Positions 14,101-21,600 are shown, numbered from the stretch's first letter. The stretch is 64,000 nucleotides of DNA from Merdicola sp963557785 (GCA_963557785.1 CAUWBF010000002.1:1-64000); one strand, 5' to 3'. Made by a program: numbers and translations. The notes: generated by a model from the letters alone, not told the origin.

Positions 14101-17100
14101 AATGTAGAAACAACTAATGAATTTGCACAAGTTACTATAGAGGGAGATACTACAAATACAAAAGATATAGAATTATCAGAAAAAGTAACAGAAGTAACAA
14201 TAAAAGTAACAGCAGAAGATGGAACTGTAGAATTAAAAACTTTAACTATAGTTAAAGTATCTTCAAATAAAGAAATAGATGTTTATGTATCAGATGAAAA
14301 AGCTACAATGAATAGTGCAGGAATTTACTATCATAAAATAGCAAGAAGAGATGAAACAAATATAAAAGTAGTAGCTCATAGTAAATTTGCACAAATAAGT
14401 ATAAATGGTGGAGATTATATAACTTTAGAAACAGAAACTGTAATTGATACAACAAAAGAATTAACAAATGTAGAAATAAAAGTAATTGCAGAAGATGGAA
14501 CAGAACAAATTTATACATTGCAACTTGTAAGAAAAGCAACAAATACAAATATTCTAGAAATAACATCTGGAGAAAGTATGATAGCAGATGTTGTAGATAA
14601 TACAACTTATGAAATGGTAATAAGTGATAAGCTAAAAGAATTAGAAATAAGAGCAGTAACAGAAGATGAAAATGCATATATAAAAGTAGCAGACAGTGAA
14701 AGCTCATCAAAATATGTACAAGAACAAACAGTAAACATAGAAAATGTAGATTCATTTAAAGTAGAAGTAACAGCAGAAGATGGAGAAACAGTAAAAGAAT
14801 ATACAGTAAACTTAATAAAAGTACATAGTATAGATGTAATAAGTGTATTAGTAGATGATGTAGAAGCAACAAGAAAGAAAGATACATATGAAAGTGTAGT
14901 AGAAGACTATAGTAAATCAGATGTAACAATAATAGCAGATAATGAAGATATACCAATAAAATTAATAAAAGACGGATATGTAATAGCAGAAGGAACAGGA
15001 AGAATAGATACAAAAGTAGAAAGAACAAAGAGAGTAGAAGAGTATATTATAATATCTGAATCACCTGATGGAACAAGACAAAGAGAATATAGCTTTACAA
15101 TTAGAAAGAGATTATCAAGAAAAATTACATTAACAGTTGATGAAAATTCTCCAACACAATTAGAAGAAGGTTTATACAGACAATTTATAGATAGAAGTAC
15201 AGAAACTGTACATGTAAAATTAGTAGCAGAAGAACAAACAGCAATTCTAAGATGTAAAGAAATAATTTCTGAAGAAACAGGAAAAGCTTTAGAAGCAGTT
15301 CAAACATTAGAATTTGATTTACCAATAAATGCAGAAGAAACAAAATTAACATTTGAAGTAGAAGTACAAGATGATGAAATAAAAGAATATACATTACAAA
15401 TTTTAAAATATTCAGATGATAATACTTTAGAGTATATTAAAGTAAATAGACAAAATGCATATATAGATTCAGAAGGAAACTATAGAGTAAAATTATTAGA
15501 CAGAGTAAATTATGCTAATATAGAAGTAAAAGCAAATAACGAATTTGCATATGTAAGAATAGATTCTGAACCAGAAGCACTTGAATATGTAACAGGAGAA
15601 AGAACCTTACAAAGTGAAAGAGAAGTAAAAATACCAATATTAGTAAGATCACAAATAGGAGAAACAGCAGTAAAATATTTGGTAATAGAGAAGATATCAA
15701 CAAACTTAGAATTAGAATCAATCTTAGTAGATGATAAAGAAGCAGTATATAACGAAGAAGCAGGAATATATGTAGCAACAGTAGAAAATGATATATCAAA
15801 ACATGAAGTATTTATTATGGCAAAAGATTCTTATACAAATTTAGAGTATGCAGGAGAAACAGGAATAGGAACAGTAAGACAAACAGTATACTTATTAAAT
15901 GTTGAAGGATATCAAGAAACTACAATAAATATAACATCAGAAAGTGGAGCTACAGCAACTAAGAAATTAGTAATAGCAAATAAATCAAGAGATGTAGCAT
16001 TAGAGGAATTGTGGGTAAATGATGAAAAAATAGAAACAATAGATGAAGAAGGATTGATATATGCAGCAGATATAACAAAATTAGCAAAAACAGCAAAAGT
16101 AACAGTAAAAACACATCATCCATATGCAAGCATAAAAATAGGAGACTTTAGTGAAGGAATAGGTGTTACAACAAAATATATAGATTTAGATGAAAACTCA
16201 GAAACAATAACTATACCTGTAGTAATAACTGGAACAGATGGTGTAACTGTAGCAACATATAATATTATTTTAACAAGAAGATCAAACAATACAAACATAA
16301 CAAAAGTACAAGTAAATGAACATGAGCTAGAAGCAGATAAAGAAGGAAACTACGAAGTAACAATGGATGCAAATGAAGAAAATTGTAATGTATTAGTAAT
16401 GGCAGAAGATAAATTGGCAAAAGTTACAATAGGAGGAACAGAATACAAAGGAACATTAGAAGAAGTAGTAGACTTAGATGTAACAGCGAAAGAAACAGTA
16501 AAAACAATAAAGGTAACAGCACAAGATGGAACTGTAAAAGAAAGACAATTAACAATAAAATGGTTAGGAAGATTTACAGGAACAGTAAAAACAGATACAG
16601 CAGAAGGAAATGCAGAAAAAGCTTTAGTAATAATTTATAAAGCAGAAGATGAAAGAAAAGAATTAGGAAAATATAATATAATAAATGGAACAATTCCAGA
16701 TGAAGATGAAGATGGAGAGCCAGTTTCAATTGAAGATTACAGAGAAATAGTAGAAAAAGTAGAAACAAGTGATAGTGGAGCATTTGAGTTAAACTTAATA
16801 CCAGGTGAATATGAAATGGTAATTCTAAAGAAAGGCTACTTAGAATATAGAAAAACAGAATTAAGTATAGACGGAGGAGAAAGAATAGATTTAGGTGCGC
16901 ATAAGATATATGCAGGAGATGTAAATGAAGATGGACAAATAGAGATAAGTGACTTAACAGCAGTAACATATAATTATGGAATAGCAACAAAGGAAAGCGG
17001 ACTAACATTATATGACCTAAACGAAGATGGAGTAGTAGATAAAATTGATAGAGCAATAATAAGAAAGAATTACTATAGAAGAAAAGAAGAAGAACCATGG

Positions 17101-17643
17101 GTAATGCCAAGAGAAGTATTAAGAAATAGAAAGACAAGAAGAAAAGAAGAATTAGATGAAGAAGATATGGGAGATGACTTAGCATACTACATTAAAAACA
17201 ATGGATTATTTATATTCCCATTAATGGTAGCAGAAGGAGAAACATACAGAATAACATCACCATATGGAACAAGAATACATCCAACAACAGGAGAAGAAAG
17301 CAAACACACAGGAATAGATATTCAAGGAACATGGCATACACCAATATTAGCAGCAGCAGGAGGAGAAATAGTAAAAATAGGAACAACAGGAGCATTTGGA
17401 AATAGTGTTGAAATAAAACACGTAATAAACGGAGTAGAAATATACACATTCTATGCACATTTATCAAGAATAGATGTAAAAGTAGGAGACAAAGTAGAAC
17501 AAGGACAAGTAATAGGACTAGAAGGTGGAGATGCATCAGATGATAATCCAGGACTATCTACAGGACATCACTTACATTTTGAAGTAAGAACAAATAGTGG
17601 ATATGGAAACGACGTAAATCCAAATTATTATATTAAATTCTAA
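1..17643 (+). CDS. Giant secreted/surface protein: RCC1 propellers, BIG2, cadherin-like repeats, dockerin, M23 peptidase (5' end outside window)
   Basis: The reading frame is open from base 1, so the start codon and signal peptide lie upstream; at least 5,880 residues are visible. From 1 to about 11,130 there are eight blocks, each of seven RCC1-type repeats (core like DGTVWTWGYNGYGQLGNG) followed by a BIG2-type Ig-like domain. The Ig-like domains lie near 1280-1560, 2767-3040, 4266-4540, 5671-5950, 7117-7390, 8431-8750, 9811-10085 and 11128-11385; the first bases look like the end of a ninth. About 18 cadherin-like beta-sandwich repeats (TVNGxxAxK...YYIEV...YTLxVVR) span 11390-16560. Then come a carboxypeptidase-regulatory-like domain (16560-16900), a dockerin with two calcium loops (DVNEDGQIEISD, DLNEDGVVDKID; 16912-17085) and an M23 metallopeptidase (17230-17643). 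The M23 zinc ligands are visible: HxxxD at 17305-17319 and HLH at 17569-17577. The protein is probably an extracellular, peptidoglycan-targeting adhesin or scaffold protein; its substrate is unknown. Confidence 0.9.
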   Translation, partial: NGFSIELAVVVEKNVAKVVAGDAHSVALKEDGTVWAWGYQGEGRLGNGIANTTTIVDPVQVKISEEEYLTDVIDVAVGASYTVALRRDGTVWTWGYNGSYQLGDGTRTNRVYATQVKVDENAYLTDIVDIAAGTYGAGDGRYSSNMAVLKSDGTVWTWGAQGYNNGWFAGNNGQLGRGGNGDYPYAGKADVFEKIIKVEAGYRRTVGLKIDGTVWSCGYNGYGEFGNGNTTSNQTAQKANIDNVVDIQTTHHTTTFLKEDGTVWATGLGDSGQLGNGKSGKGLVSTIPVQMQYSVTKEVEQEDGSKKTVIEGVNVENVKYIGGGVNTTYVVTKENKVYAAGLGTSGEIGNLVNNNQVYLTEIKDIDGKTVEELGIEVDKIVGSSIYGNTGYIVASDGAVYGWGLNNYAQLQKVTTIGVYNYLVRLGQIGEKINIIKMNVGEEKQLDLSTDKIISGFNVYTHIDSPIKYEFENTEETNENSIVSLNDENVLTAKNTGSTILTAKDEVNNLSIKIYVEVEKNVAKVVSGENFTVALKSDGTVWTWGYNGYGQLGIGRAYNKNDLNMQQVKISEEEYLSNVIDISAGQNFAVAVTKDGKAYAWGLNDNGQLGQGNTTNYSYAMQMQTAQNEYITGIVAASTSQISTSLLKEDGSIYTCGYNGQGQLGRGGENRYLSLANGMEKTVKLSSGYRSLTALSINGKTYSVGHNPNGQFANGATSDGISFRVESNISNIKDIASMQNTNIYLMEDGTITTVGLGTSGQLGNNTTANSVNPVKVLKKNPEYIPSQTIVDEETGEETVTEAVGEEFITLSNVIKIGAIQNTGYAIVKDNQEDYSIYAWGLGTAGQIGNNANNNSSVAVKVQDIQKDELQVVMDKIINSAYSNTGYSIREDGVVYAWGNNSNGQIVDYTDITSYNYAKTIGEEYLELSEKQKIIKPGEKIKVTAKVTTEFNIYCQETEVGDLTYTSNDEEIATIDNAGNIVGNKLGKTLVNVKDSKTGNTSSVVITVTSGNEGAITIPQIEQGEQFTAVLKEDGTVWTSGLNTSGQLGIGSTENKAQVQQVLKGKYEDITDETTGKVTTQLVEDGYLDNVIKISAGYNYVVAVTKDGKVYSWGNNDYGKLGLGDGTARAYAMQVKDELGTGYFENAVDVSAGDQTTLILDKDGRVWGIGYNGYGQFGDSTTNNSSLPAKSTLRNVIKISEDYSSTAILKATGESYTVGHNYCGELGIGTADNAAHVRPYNIMNNVVDIQKGRYFTIIQTKDGKVYGTGQNHVGQLGDGTYTNRATLVEMILDVETGEIEYQVDTEGNETQINKTRKLDVYEVSVSGHSTYIKEKDGKIWAVGYNEYGQLAQGNTTNINKLQQMKLNISSNMENTLFLGRSTSGTNFGLIDISGGVYVSGINNYGQYADTSTSSVKYLTKFGTGFIELNKKNELIHVGETLNSKVLNYDFDFNVFNKEQVANFTWKSYNNDIATVDGEGNIVGKSVGYTTIIATEENTRMLAEIKVQVTEDGKVAMPQVGQGENFTVTLKADGTVWATGRNHVGQLGNGTTIDSIDPVQVRISDNTYLTNVVKISVGYAHTLAVTKDGDLYAWGYNNWGQLGQGNTSNLTYAKKVMAPSGIPGYLENIIDVSTGMEFSAAVTASGDLYVWGYNGYGQYGIGNTNTSYLPVRTGMNNVISVAQGEYHTLVLRSDGSVWGTGRNTEGQLGMGNFSTTYSFQKATGNAVEIAANGYSSAILTGDRKVYTFGYNNVGQLGLGDTIARNLPTEVNLSVEEKTVNPKYISMGFSHIMILDSDENKVYIAGSNSHGQLSQGDNTNRNTIISMKNSSGEDFENVLLLAEGGDVWYTQANCYNTAVIGQDGYVYVAGYNGYGQIGNSSKTDSKYLTRMGNSFLDVTEKIVNLKVNETKQLEKAMFKYVGAFNVFEGEEKGVGTLSFETANSEIATVDNTGLITAAKNGITKVIVTDTSTGMSTNIFVKVAGEEPVIDAGNRFTVGVKTNGTVWTFGENYYGNLGIGNNTYYAEPKQVIGAKVYTDTTTITKETVEKTQVNSETGEEETITEEVEKSETVTTEEIEGDFLENIVEARTGYHHTVALTKDGDVYTWGYNGHGELGTGNTIWENRPVRITGKKLVTIKDGVTTEEKAINLGKVIKVDAWQYMTTVLNEAGEVYVWGYGYGANPVKVNFDKKVIDISGKLLLTEDRKVYNIDDLRQQIIGLQNIVKISSGYNHNLALSSDGTVYGWGYNDYGQLGNGTNTYSASPVKVVNPEGTETLKDIFEISAGSLYSVVSDINGNVYSFGYNGNYRLGQGSITVNKPIKVESLVDVELIAASEGGHTAVSNYDGFMYTVGLNDAGQLGLKDYVQRATFEQVGDTIVESDPNIIKIKVGENQDLSVSLNNTFNLKIDVADTENIEMQVIDKNVLQLNNKTATGVRTGKTLVVAKHIPTGKLRYIQVEVTNGDEYTSSKIANGNGFTVALRADGNVWTWGSNSYGALGRNDVSYSTVPAKVNLNGDLVENIAVGDNHVLVLTEEGRVYSFGYNGYGQLGRGGANNLPYKVVDQNGKELENIVKVKAGKNVSYAIDCFGKIYAWGQGYYGNARVINGLTDIEDISEIIDISKSFLVDTNGNMYMYNVTANNGVLSVSNVQKIETKESAESMNKAISVSEGYDHAVFVTEAGTIYSIGNNSFGQLGDGTTISTTNKVVEVELSDTIPLYGVVEAVAGDRYTVALTSSGEIYTWGMNTNKEQGIEDQVILRNPELNTKISGLIGVTAGYGTTTVVKNNGTVWGFGKGNVGQLGNREERDSIDPVMAGEYFVKSNTNRVTIAVGESINLSAYVEYFNILYSDIKEVTFTSKDTSVAYLGELSNEEKANLQDDAFGRKLTGARVGTTTVVVSQNNSENIGIIQVEVITEGTNIKPQVVTGNSHTLMLKVDGTVWAYGDNTYGQLGINSWDATDEPTQVTFPEGVKIVQIAAGENHSVALDSDGNVWTWGRNNYYQLGLWGWGNEPRPVILRGVGNVAKIGAGNNLTVMLTKSGEVYTHGINADGEAGNGEFATRVTYGKANNVNNIIDIAVGKSHVMLLRSDGTVYSTGSNLYGQLGIGNKNTTKTNEYKKLSIKNIAYIEAEENSSAALTADGRVYVWGSNVYGQLGTNDKQERMSPEMVRNIANIREISLGKSHTIARDGNGIIYGVGQNAEGQLGDGTVNNRTQFIRISTINDVIDISSGNTYTVALKSNGKVYAWGDYYHGEIGKTSKTNSEYPVLVGNEESTISTEEIVVRKGQETSIVGNAKYEFNLIKITKHDASIFTYESLNEEKATINEEGIIQGIEVGTTWVKAKDKDTGSESIAIVRVVDENALVAPKVEGGDDYAIVQKADGTIWSFGYNSEGQLGIGTKNSSLIPMQVNIIATYKDISVGNNFTLALRQDGTVWCFGDNTYGQLGTKNIENSSKLVQIEGLENIVAISAGENYGIALDKYGILYGWGQNSEGQLGRENIGKNTKVPVMINANAGNIVSIDAGYNQTAVVNTKGEIYGYGSLFTGKLENIEDSFKVKVGKDYILALKKDNTVEKYYIRKVEEQVERQEYVDGNLVTYYETVIKYIPTVEIMCLQQNVIDIDIKDNENMYQTIDGKVYTWGINTKGQLGLGNKENVDFPKEVQTHGDNIFRIGAGYSNTYVIANTGSVYAAGKNNYGQIGNGTNNASTEYTLVGDRNFKIVPESKLLTINDVEEIQIDSDTFNVFSSDYKDYDEYDWVSTDENIVYYQEGSFVAKGLGEATITATDKLTGESKTALRVVQPVNTDRIKTLTVDGVEAEISGVQEYTVKIPENGNTGKLHILTKRTTDVVSIDGGATWLRREVLDTIELPEDITELNFKIKVTNGTIVDYKLIIQKLSNENGLESLTVDGTEAVKLSDESYYAIIPEATEETEVIGKTISEKAYISVDGTERNLNISTATVKIIGTKKEILINVTSESGKQKVYTLVLYKEVEKNTLNISEVKVNNEIATKVNNNEFYIEVENDVTSATISAKALFQETQIKIADGEYAEYEVTGSKGITENITEITITAKYKEQEKEYILTIAKKAVAEQIKNKNASLESVKVGGVEATKVSSNMYYIEVLDSLEETLIEATSKYSEIKIENSNYEEFVNSINKQLEDKKTDVTIYAKYGDYVKEYTLRIVKRTEKSLRCNLDAVTVNGTTASKIGGESYYIEVEKSTDLVEIEAIAKGKEVKIENREYSNDKDYAEYEFTTDRKVYVITVRNGEEEQEYTLTVVRRTSISPEDEGGTIAKECSLDKVTVNSEKATKIDVGTYYIEVLSDVSELEIEAIASGKEVKIEDKSFKADSITITDSFDEDTKEYKITVKNGDYTYRYTLKVVKISKEAQECKLDDVQVNNISANKISINTYYIEVATTTTSLDVKAMALGKKIKIDEAEFADDIAEVTNEFTEDSKSYKITAQNGEYTYEYTLNVVRKPEALDPLKINLGLLKLTVNDKEAIIVPEEENTYKLVLETAEKKLNIFAKADRETTNVSIDGGTYELNNTTSQVDVISSDMVIPIILAEENTVKTYYLNIKGLPDDTALATLKVNNVEATYNYEKGRYEVKANRNLNSYNMVATAQDSLAKVSLGDNTSTGELQETITKQGAETILSLNVMAQNEITEGRYTLAIIEESNDASINNVTVNGKIASVDDSGNYTIEINETNDIGTINVETTNEFAQVTIEGDTTNTKDIELSEKVTEVTIKVTAEDGTVELKTLTIVKVSSNKEIDVYVSDEKATMNSAGIYYHKIARRDETNIKVVAHSKFAQISINGGDYITLETETVIDTTKELTNVEIKVIAEDGTEQIYTLQLVRKATNTNILEITSGESMIADVVDNTTYEMVISDKLKELEIRAVTEDENAYIKVADSESSSKYVQEQTVNIENVDSFKVEVTAEDGETVKEYTVNLIKVHSIDVISVLVDDVEATRKKDTYESVVEDYSKSDVTIIADNEDIPIKLIKDGYVIAEGTGRIDTKVERTKRVEEYIIISESPDGTRQREYSFTIRKRLSRKITLTVDENSPTQLEEGLYRQFIDRSTETVHVKLVAEEQTAILRCKEIISEETGKALEAVQTLEFDLPINAEETKLTFEVEVQDDEIKEYTLQILKYSDDNTLEYIKVNRQNAYIDSEGNYRVKLLDRVNYANIEVKANNEFAYVRIDSEPEALEYVTGERTLQSEREVKIPILVRSQIGETAVKYLVIEKISTNLELESILVDDKEAVYNEEAGIYVATVENDISKHEVFIMAKDSYTNLEYAGETGIGTVRQTVYLLNVEGYQETTINITSESGATATKKLVIANKSRDVALEELWVNDEKIETIDEEGLIYAADITKLAKTAKVTVKTHHPYASIKIGDFSEGIGVTTKYIDLDENSETITIPVVITGTDGVTVATYNIILTRRSNNTNITKVQVNEHELEADKEGNYEVTMDANEENCNVLVMAEDKLAKVTIGGTEYKGTLEEVVDLDVTAKETVKTIKVTAQDGTVKERQLTIKWLGRFTGTVKTDTAEGNAEKALVIIYKAEDERKELGKYNIINGTIPDEDEDGEPVSIEDYREIVEKVETSDSGAFELNLIPGEYEMVILKKGYLEYRKTELSIDGGERIDLGAHKIYAGDVNEDGQIEISDLTAVTYNYGIATKESGLTLYDLNEDGVVDKIDRAIIRKNYYRRKEEEPWVMPREVLRNRKTRRKEELDEEDMGDDLAYYIKNNGLFIFPLMVAEGETYRITSPYGTRIHPTTGEESKHTGIDIQGTWHTPILAAAGGEIVKIGTTGAFGNSVEIKHVINGVEIYTFYAHLSRIDVKVGDKVEQGQVIGLEGGDASDDNPGLSTGHHLHFEVRTNSGYGNDVNPNYYIKF
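11390..16560 (+). repeat. About 18 cadherin-like beta-sandwich repeats in the giant protein
   Basis: Units of roughly 85-105 residues begin with a pattern like L-x-x-V-x-V-N-x-x-x-A and end with an E-Y-T-L-x-V-V-(R/K) strand. I counted 18 from the start near 11390 to the last unit ending near 16560. The pattern matches the Cadherin-like beta-sandwich family common in clostridial surface proteins. They probably act as a stalk between the propellers and the C-terminal dockerin/M23 region. Confidence 0.75.
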
Positions 17644-17647
17644 AATT

Positions 17648-17684
17648 AAAAGAGTTCTCAAGTTTTGAGAACTCTTTTAGTTTT
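17648..17684. terminator. Bidirectional intrinsic terminator between convergent genes
   Basis: A perfect hairpin with arms 17648-17661 and 17665-17678 (AAAGAGTTCTCAA and its complement, loop GTT) is flanked by A- and T-runs on both sides. It can end both the giant gene (stop at 17643) and the minus-strand gene whose stop is at 17685. Confidence 0.9.
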
Positions 17685-18230
17685 TTATATTTCTTCAAAA
17701 GAATTTATTATTTCATTAAATAATGTTTTATATTTTTCTTGATTTTTTATAATAACTTCACAATCTAAAACATAAATATTTTTTTCAGTTTTTATCCAAA
17801 CAATTTCGGTATAAAAATCATTTTGATAATCTTGATCATAATAAGTATAGCTATATTTGTAAGCCTCATAACCTTTAAGATCAATTTTATTTAAATCTGA
17901 TAAATTATCTAGATTTTGTTTTAAACTAGATAAACCTGCCATTTCTAATTTTGCTATATCTTCTAAATTTACATCTCTTTGCTTTTCCATAACAGTAGTT
18001 GATAAAATCATTTCATCTTTTTCAGAAAATATATCCAGTGTATTACTATTTTTTCTTTCGAATTTTATTTTACCAGGAATAGATAGTCTAAAAGAATTAT
18101 CATTAGAGGTTAATTCTACAGGAGTAGAGTTATTATTAGTAATAAAAAAGATTGATAAAATTATTGCGATTAATACTACTAAAACTACTGAAATTATTAT
18201 AGTTTTTTTGTTTAAAAATTTGAAATTCAT
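17685..18230 (-). CDS. Single-pass membrane protein, function unknown
   Basis: The product has 181 residues. A short basic N-terminus (NFKFLNKK) is followed by one hydrophobic segment (about residues 10-30), then a polar domain of about 150 residues that should lie outside the membrane. The C-terminal part (YKYSYTYYDQDYQNDFYTEIVW) recalls small PsbP-like or lipoprotein-like domains, but there is no lipobox cysteine and I do not recognise the family with confidence. The ATG has a strong site (TAAGGAGG, 18239-18246 on the reverse strand). It is the only clear minus-strand gene here and is divergent from rpoB. Confidence 0.75.
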   Translation of the reverse strand: MNFKFLNKKTIIISVVLVVLIAIILSIFFITNNNSTPVELTSNDNSFRLSIPGKIKFERKNSNTLDIFSEKDEMILSTTVMEKQRDVNLEDIAKLEMAGLSSLKQNLDNLSDLNKIDLKGYEAYKYSYTYYDQDYQNDFYTEIVWIKTEKNIYVLDCEVIIKNQEKYKTLFNEIINSFEEI

Positions 18231-18336
18231 AATTATTGCCTCCTTATAAATATAAAATTATTTTAATATATAGAAATATTTTTTACAAGGTTAAATAATT
18301 AATTAACAAAATAATACAAAATTAACATAAAAATTA

Positions 18337-18366
18337 TTGACATATAATAAAAAAATATGATATCAT
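18337..18366 (+). promoter_or_regulatory. Candidate vegetative promoter for the rpoB leader
   Basis: TTGACA (18337-18342) is followed after 18 bases by TATCAT (18361-18366). Transcription would start near 18373, about 330 bases before rpoB. Confidence 0.6.
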
Positions 18367-18372
18367 ATTACA

Positions 18373-18520
18373 GATATTACGCTTTATGCGTTAAGAAGAG
18401 ATTTTAATCTTAAATACGTTAGAAAATAAGGGTGGTTAAGATTAATAAATTTAAAGTTGCTTTTTAATCATATAGTAAAAAAGGTAGGTTAGTATAAATA
18501 AAATACTAACATGCCTTTTT
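18373..18520 (+). promoter_or_regulatory. Structured 5' leader with attenuator-like hairpin upstream of rpoB
   Basis: Downstream of the promoter there is a small hairpin (ACGC/GCGT, 18379-18391) and a ten-base complementary pair (TTAATCTTAA at 18404-18413 with TTAAGATTAA at 18436-18445). A terminator-like hairpin follows: arms 18477-18495 and 18503-18520, eight pairs, a 3x3 internal loop, then AAAAAGG/CCTTTTT. The layout looks like an attenuated leader controlling rpoBC. It resembles ribosomal-protein leaders in style, but rplJ-rplL are not adjacent and I cannot assign a known RNA family. Confidence 0.5.
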
Positions 18521-18699
18521 GTTGCTGTAATTAGATATTTAAAATTAAAAAGAGGAATTGGTTATAAAAAATAAATATTAAAGTTTATATTGGGGCAGGT
18601 ATAAATCTAAATATTTCAATGTTTTATAAACAAGAAGGACTTTTTAATGTTAATATATATTTTTAAATCTGCTTAATTTTATTATTGAGGTGATTCAAA
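18521..18699 (+). other. Intergenic stretch before rpoB
   Basis: The rest of the 469-base gap between 18230 and rpoB is A/T-rich with no open frame. Apart from the rpoB ribosome binding site (GAGGTGA, 18687-18693) I see no promoter or structure I would defend. Confidence 0.5.
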
Positions 18700-21600
18700 T
18701 TGGTAAAGGACATTAAATATGAAAAATGTTCAAGAAAGACTTTTGCTAAGGTTGGCGACTATATAGAAATGCCAAACTTAATCAAGGTTCAAAAAGATTC
18801 TTATGACTGGTTTGTAGAAGAAGGATTAGGAGAAGTATTAAGAGATATTTCACCAATTATCGACTACTCAGGAAATTTAGTTCTAGAATTTTTCGATTAT
18901 TACATGGAAGACAAAACAAAATATTCTTTAGAAGAGTCTAAAGAAAGAGATGCAACATACTCTACAAGACTACACGTAAAAGTAAGATTAATAAACCGTG
19001 AAACAGGAGAAATTAAAGAGCAAGAAATCTATTTAGGAGATTTCCCTTTAATGACAGATAGTGGAACATTTATTATTAACGGTGCAGAAAGAGTTGTTGT
19101 AAGTCAATTAGTACGTTCACCAGGATGTTATTATGCATATACTTTTGATAAAACAGGAAAGAAAATATATACATCAACAGTTATGCCTATACGTGGTGCT
19201 TGGATAGAATACGAAACAGATAGTAACGATATTTTCTATGCACGTGTTGATAGAACAAGAAAAATACCTGTTACAACACTTTTAAGAGCATTAGGTTTAG
19301 AAACAGATGAACAAATATTAGAATTCTTTGGAGACGAAGAAAAATTAAAAGCTACAATACAAAAAGATACTATAAAAACAGCAGATGAAGCTATTGTAGA
19401 AATTTATAAAAAATTAAGACCAGGGGAACTTCCTACTGTAGATGCTGCTAGAAATTTATTCAATGGATTATTCTTTGATCCTAGAAGATATGATTTATCA
19501 AAAGTTGGTAGATATAAATTTAATGAAAAATTAAGTTTAGCTAAAAGAATATCTGGAAGAGTAGCTTTTGCAGATATTATAGATCCAGAAACAGGAGAAG
19601 TATTAGTAGAAAAAGATACTATAATATCAGAAGAAAAAGCTGAAGAAATTCAAAACTCTGGAATAAATTCAGTAGAATTAAAAGTAAATGATAAAAAAGT
19701 AAAAGTAATAGGAAATGGAACAGTAAATATCCATAACTTTGTTACAGATGTTGATATTAGCGATTTACACTTTAAAGAAATGGTTAATTACGAAGTATTA
19801 AAGAACATCTTAGATAATACAAGCAAAGAAGAGTTACACAAAATAATAGAGGAAAGATATGATGAATTAGTACCAAAACACATCACAACTGAAGATATAT
19901 TATCATCAGTAAACTATCTATTAAACTTAGAACATGGTTTAGGAGAAGTTGATGATATAGATCATTTAGGAAACAGAAGAATTAGATGTGTTGGAGAATT
20001 ATTACAAAATCAATTCAGAATTGGTTTAACAAGATTAGAAAGAGTTGTTCGTGAAAGAATGACAATACAAGATTTAGATGTTGTTACACCTCAAACTTTA
20101 ATTAACACAAAACCAATAACATCAGCTATAAGAGAATTCTTTGGAAGTTCTCAATTATCACAATTTATGGATCAAACAAACCCACTTTCTGAATTAACAC
20201 ATAAAAGAAGAATTTCAGCATTAGGACCTGGTGGTCTATCAAGAGAAAGAGCAGGATTCGAGGTTCGTGATGTTCACTATACTCACTATGGTAGATTATG
20301 TCCAATAGAATCTCCAGAAGGTCCAAACATAGGACTTATATCAGCACTTTCATCATTTGCAACAATAAATGAATATGGATTTATAGAAACTCCATATAGA
20401 ATGGTAGATCCAGAAACTCATAAATTAACAGACAAAGTTGAATATATGAGTGCAGATAAAGAAGATGGAAAATATATTGCAGAAGCTGAAGAACCAGTAG
20501 ATGAAAATGGAGAATTTATAAATAACAGAATTAAAGTTAGATATAGAAATGAAATTATAGAAGTTGAAAAAGAAAAGGTAGATTGCGTAGACGTTTCACC
20601 AAAACAATTAGTTTCAATTGGTGCGGCTATGATACCTTTCTTAGAGCATGATGATGCTAAACGTACACTTATGGGTGCTAACATGCAACGTCAAGCAGTT
20701 CCATTAATGACAACTGAAGCTCCAATAGTTGGAACAGGTATGGAATATAGAACAGCTAAAGATTCAGGAATATTAATTTTAGCAGAAGATGATGGAGTTA
20801 TCGAAAAAGTTACAGGTGAAGCTATCACTGTTAAATATAAAAATGGAACAACAAAAACACATAAATTACGTAAATTTAAAAGAACAAATGGTGGTACATG
20901 TATAAACCAAAGACCAATTGTTGTAGTAGGAGAAAAAGTTAAAAAAGGTGATGCAATAGCAGATGGACCTGCAACAAAGAATGGTGAAATGGCTCTTGGT
21001 AAGAACGTTCTTATAGCTTTCTCTACATGGGAAGGTTACAACTACGAGGATGCTATTTTAATTAGTGAAAGATTAGTACAAGAAGATGTTTACACATCTA
21101 TACATATCGAAGAATATGATTGTGAATGTCGTGATACAAAATTAGGACCAGAAGAAATAACAAGAGATATACCAAATGTTGGGGAAGACAGCTTAAAAGA
21201 CTTAGACGAAAATGGTATTATAAGAATTGGTGCAGAAGTAAGACCAGGAGATATATTGGTTGGTAAAGTTACTCCAAAAGGAGAAACAGAATTAACAGCA
21301 GAAGAAAGATTACTTCGTGCTATATTTGGAGAAAAAGCTAGAGAAGTTAGAGATACATCTTTAAGAGTACCTCATGGAGAAGCAGGAACAATAGTAGATA
21401 TCAAAATATTTACTAGAGATAATTCAGATGAATTAGGACCTGGAGTAAATCAAATAATTAGATGCTATATAGCAACTAAGAGAAAAATATCAGTCGGAGA
21501 TAAAATGGCTGGTCGTCATGGTAACAAAGGTGTTATTTCTAGAATATTACCAGCAGAAGATATGCCATTTATGCCAGATGGTACACCAGTAGATATACTA

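Noticed and set aside
155..17536. Many long minus-strand open frames inside the giant gene
   Set aside because: They are Leu/Phe-rich translations of the A-rich coding strand read backwards, with no ribosome sites or domains.
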